Assembly (NCBI GenBank): GCA_046727435.1
Contig: JBKPCR010000076.1
Location: 1-14,686, forward strand
DNA: 14,686 nt
Origin: CAVPRW01 sp046727435 [NCBI: bacterium]
GTDB taxonomy: Bacteria; Tectomicrobia; Entotheonellia; J063
Direction of reading: 5' to 3'
The notes under the pieces are model-generated. The model was not told the origin of the DNA, ran no database searches, and saw only the letters and a list, made by a program, of their open reading frames with translations. Both the position numbers and the translations under genes were made by a program. The stretch's first letter is position 1, and every line of letters starts with the position of its first letter. This document shows positions 13,294 through 14,686 of the stretch, one piece after another.

Positions 13294-13824
13294 ATGGCAA
13301 CCGCCACGAAGCCCAAGAAGACCCCCAGCCAGGCGTCGCCCACCCCGCAGGTGCCACCGCCCGCGAACGAAACGCGTGTGCTGCCTGATGGCACGATTCA
13401 GCGGTTCAAGGACGGCCAGCTGGTCAAGACCACCCCGCCCCCCAAGGCCAACGGCCAGGCCACCCCGAAGCCTGCCGTCGCGGTTGCCAAAGGCAACCCT
13501 TCCAAGGCCGCACCCCCGAAGCCATCGACCGCAGAGCCACGGCCGCCCCAGCCGCCCGCCTCGCTACAGGCGGCGGTGCAGGCGACCGGCAACCCCGAGC
13601 AGTTCATCGCCAAGCTTAACACGGAAGACATCTGGGGCTTTCGCTGCATCGACCCCACCGGCCCGAGTCAAGGTGTCATGGTGACGCATTACCGGGGCTA
13701 CGACATTGTGCGGCAGCATCGCCGCTCCGAGCCGTTTGCCAACAAGCTCTGGCACGACATGCTGAAGGCCGGTTTGACGTGGATCGACGGCGTGATCCAT
13801 CGATTAGTGGATGAAGAGGCGTAA
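13294..13824 (+). CDS. Pro/Lys-rich linker protein with C-terminal domain
   Basis: The 176-residue protein has a disordered N-terminal half (about 1-90, rich in Pro, Ala, Lys, Thr) and an ordered C-terminal half containing NPEQFIAKLNTEDIWGFRCI, VMVTHYRGYDIVRQHRRSEP and a helical end. I do not recognise the family. ATG at 13294-13296 follows AAGGGAG by 7 bases; an in-frame start at 13252 would add sequence overlapping the leader. It is the first gene of the rightward operon and therefore an early gene of the element. A DNA- or protein-binding role is plausible from the basic tail alone. Confidence 0.65.
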   Translation: MATATKPKKTPSQASPTPQVPPPANETRVLPDGTIQRFKDGQLVKTTPPPKANGQATPKPAVAVAKGNPSKAAPPKPSTAEPRPPQPPASLQAAVQATGNPEQFIAKLNTEDIWGFRCIDPTGPSQGVMVTHYRGYDIVRQHRRSEPFANKLWHDMLKAGLTWIDGVIHRLVDEEA

Positions 13825-13920
13825 ACGGTGCAGGAAGGGTGTAGGCATCGGCAAACCGTGGCGGCGATCCGCCAGAGCAACCGGTAGGCACACCCGCACC
13901 AGAGGAGAACGGAGGTCGTG

Positions 13921-14076
13921 ATGGATCCAGGGAGACGCGGCAGCGCCGCGCGTGCGGCAGGTGGCCGGCCCGGTGTTCGTAGCACCGGGGTCCGGCCGAG
14001 GCAATGCAGGCGTAGCTCACCAGAGCAATCACCCGCCCATAGTATGGGCAAGGAGTCCTACCGTGTCAACCTATGA
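13921..14076 (+). CDS. possible 51-residue Arg-rich protein
   Basis: A frame starting at ATG 13921 with GGAGG 5 bases upstream and ending at 14076, overlapping the next gene by 14 bases. The product is very rich in Arg, Gly and Ser (MDPGRRGSAARAAGGRPGVR), then RSTGVRPRQCRRSSPEQSPA. The ribosome site and overlap favour translation; the composition favours chance in GC-rich DNA. No family recognised. If not translated, 13825-14062 is leader sequence of about 240 bases. Confidence 0.3.
   Translation: MDPGRRGSAARAAGGRPGVRSTGVRPRQCRRSSPEQSPAHSMGKESYRVNL
14035..14049. promoter_or_regulatory. palindrome just before the ribosome site
   Basis: GCCCATAGTATGGGC has 7-bp arms and one central base and abuts AAGGAG (14050-14055) of the next gene. 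It could be an operator or an mRNA hairpin affecting translation. Confidence 0.4.
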
Positions 14077-14374
14077 CATCAACGTCCCCCAAGCCGATCA
14101 GATCGACTACCACGCCGACCTCTGCCAGCAACGGCGACGGTTAGCCCTCGCCAAGATCCACCCCGAAGACCTGCTCGCGGCGGTGATGGCCGACCTCTCC
14201 GAGCGGCCGCTCCAGGACCACCCGCTGGGGCATCTCGTCCTGTGGCTGCTCGACAAAGAGCTGACGCCCGGCCATGGCGGGGAGCTCTTTGACGGGCTCA
14301 AGCAAGCGGTGACCGCCCAGGTCGAGCGCTTGCTGCAGGAGACGCTGGCTGACCCCCACGCGTGGGAGGACTAG
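14063..14374 (+). CDS. small acidic helical protein (103 residues)
   Basis: GTG start at 14063-14065, with AAGGAG 7 bases upstream; the earlier in-frame ATG at 13952 gives a poor extension. The product is helical, with RRRLALAKIHPEDLLAAVMA, H-P-L-G-H-L-V-L-W-L-L-D and E-R-L-L-Q-E-T-L-A-D near its end. No signal peptide, membrane helix or motif recognised. Its stop is 3 bases before the next ATG, so it is in the same operon. Confidence 0.65.
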   Translation: MSTYDINVPQADQIDYHADLCQQRRRLALAKIHPEDLLAAVMADLSERPLQDHPLGHLVLWLLDKELTPGHGGELFDGLKQAVTAQVERLLQETLADPHAWED

Positions 14375-14377
14375 GCC

Positions 14378-14686
14378 ATGGACGCGACCGATCATCACGA
14401 CCTCCCCGCCGTGCTCCAGGCCAGCCCCCAGCCCGCCATTGCGCCCGAGGTGATGGAGCAAGTCCTCATTGGCGGCGATCTCGCCCAGCTCACCGAGGCT
14501 CAGCGCCTGGCCTATTACCGGGCGGTGTGCCAGAGCCTGGGGGTCAACCCGCTCAGTAAGCCCTTTGAATATCTGTGGCTCAACGGCAAGCTGCGGCTCT
14601 ATGCCTTGCGGGATTGCGCTGATCAATTGCGTCGGCTGCACGGCATCAGCATTTACATCACCAACCGCGAGCGCATGGGGGATATC
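14378..14686 (+). CDS. N-terminal part of a phage-type recombination protein (partial)
   Basis: The 103 visible residues continue past the window. After a Pro-rich start comes LAYYRAVCQSLGVNPLSKPF, then EYLWLNGKLRLYALRDCADQ and L-R-R-L-H-G-I-S-I-Y-I. The pattern (G-x-N-P-x-x-x-P-F-E-Y, L-N-G-K-L, Y-A-x-R-D, D-Q-L-R) occurs in conserved phage proteins and recalls the start of the Red-beta/RecT single-strand annealing fold; that link is inference. GGAGG lies 8 bases before the ATG. Placed third in an early operon, it fits a recombination module in which a nuclease often follows. Confidence 0.6.
   Translation, partial: MDATDHHDLPAVLQASPQPAIAPEVMEQVLIGGDLAQLTEAQRLAYYRAVCQSLGVNPLSKPFEYLWLNGKLRLYALRDCADQLRRLHGISIYITNRERMGDI

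Noticed and set aside
14141-14641. Minus-strand frame of 166 codons at the right edge
   Set aside because: It is antisense to two rightward genes with good ribosome sites and a recognisable pattern.
1-14686. tRNA genes
   Set aside because: I looked for the TTCGAAT-type T-loop motif with matching arms on both strands and found none.

Overview
This is a GC-rich window from a Gram-negative bacterium. The evidence is two tandem lipobox lipoproteins, a Sec-type secreted beta-propeller, strong AGGAGG-type ribosome sites and E. coli-like sigma-70 promoters. Nothing fixes the lineage. There is no rRNA, tRNA, CRISPR or IS transposase. Density of small DNA-binding proteins, an initiator-like gene, a Cro/CI-type regulator at a divergent promoter and a putative recombination gene at the right edge suggest a prophage early region or a plasmid/integrative element.

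Left part (1-3870), mostly minus strand and loosely packed: a frameshifted small ORF (9-148), a stand-alone PLAT/LH2-domain protein (742-1104), a protein ending in two surface-protein-like repeats (1272-2072), a small one-helix membrane protein (2319-2513), and a protein with sigma-70 region 4 (2663-3103). A 770-base gene-poor stretch follows, with an AT-rich patch and a 24-bp direct repeat.

Middle (3870-8100): a two-winged-helix, replication-initiator-like protein (3872-4867) lies next to one arm of a diverged inverted repeat of about 205 bp (5142-5347 and 7878-8080). Each arm is built from repeated short motifs resembling CATTCNCA, TGCGCAG and GTTCTCAGGTAGG. Between the arms lie a short tyrosine recombinase whose catalytic tyrosine is a serine (7174-7701), a secreted beta-propeller (5634-7124) and a frameshifted small gene (5396-5582). 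The layout suggests an integron-like, invertible or transposable unit, now possibly dead, or a paired iteron structure.

Right part (8100-13070), minus strand, tightly packed: a zinc-finger-like protein, a two-helix coiled-coil membrane protein, an HTH-RHH fusion with octapeptide repeats, a winged helix interrupted by a Cys cluster, an unknown protein, a winged-helix/RHH fusion, a small unknown protein, two paralogous lipoproteins, a 33-codon DUF29-like ORF, and an HTH_36-type initiator-like gene. That last gene has three iteron-like repeats inside its coding sequence, as in the lambda O gene.

At 13070-13300 a divergent control region separates a small Cro-like regulator with an AT-hook tail (apparently leaderless) from rightward genes under a perfect TTGACA-N17-TATAAT promoter. 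The rightward operon holds a Pro-rich protein, a small acidic protein and the start of a probable phage-type recombination protein. The best candidates for an undescribed system are the inverted-repeat-bounded recombinase unit and the in-gene origin with its repressor switch.
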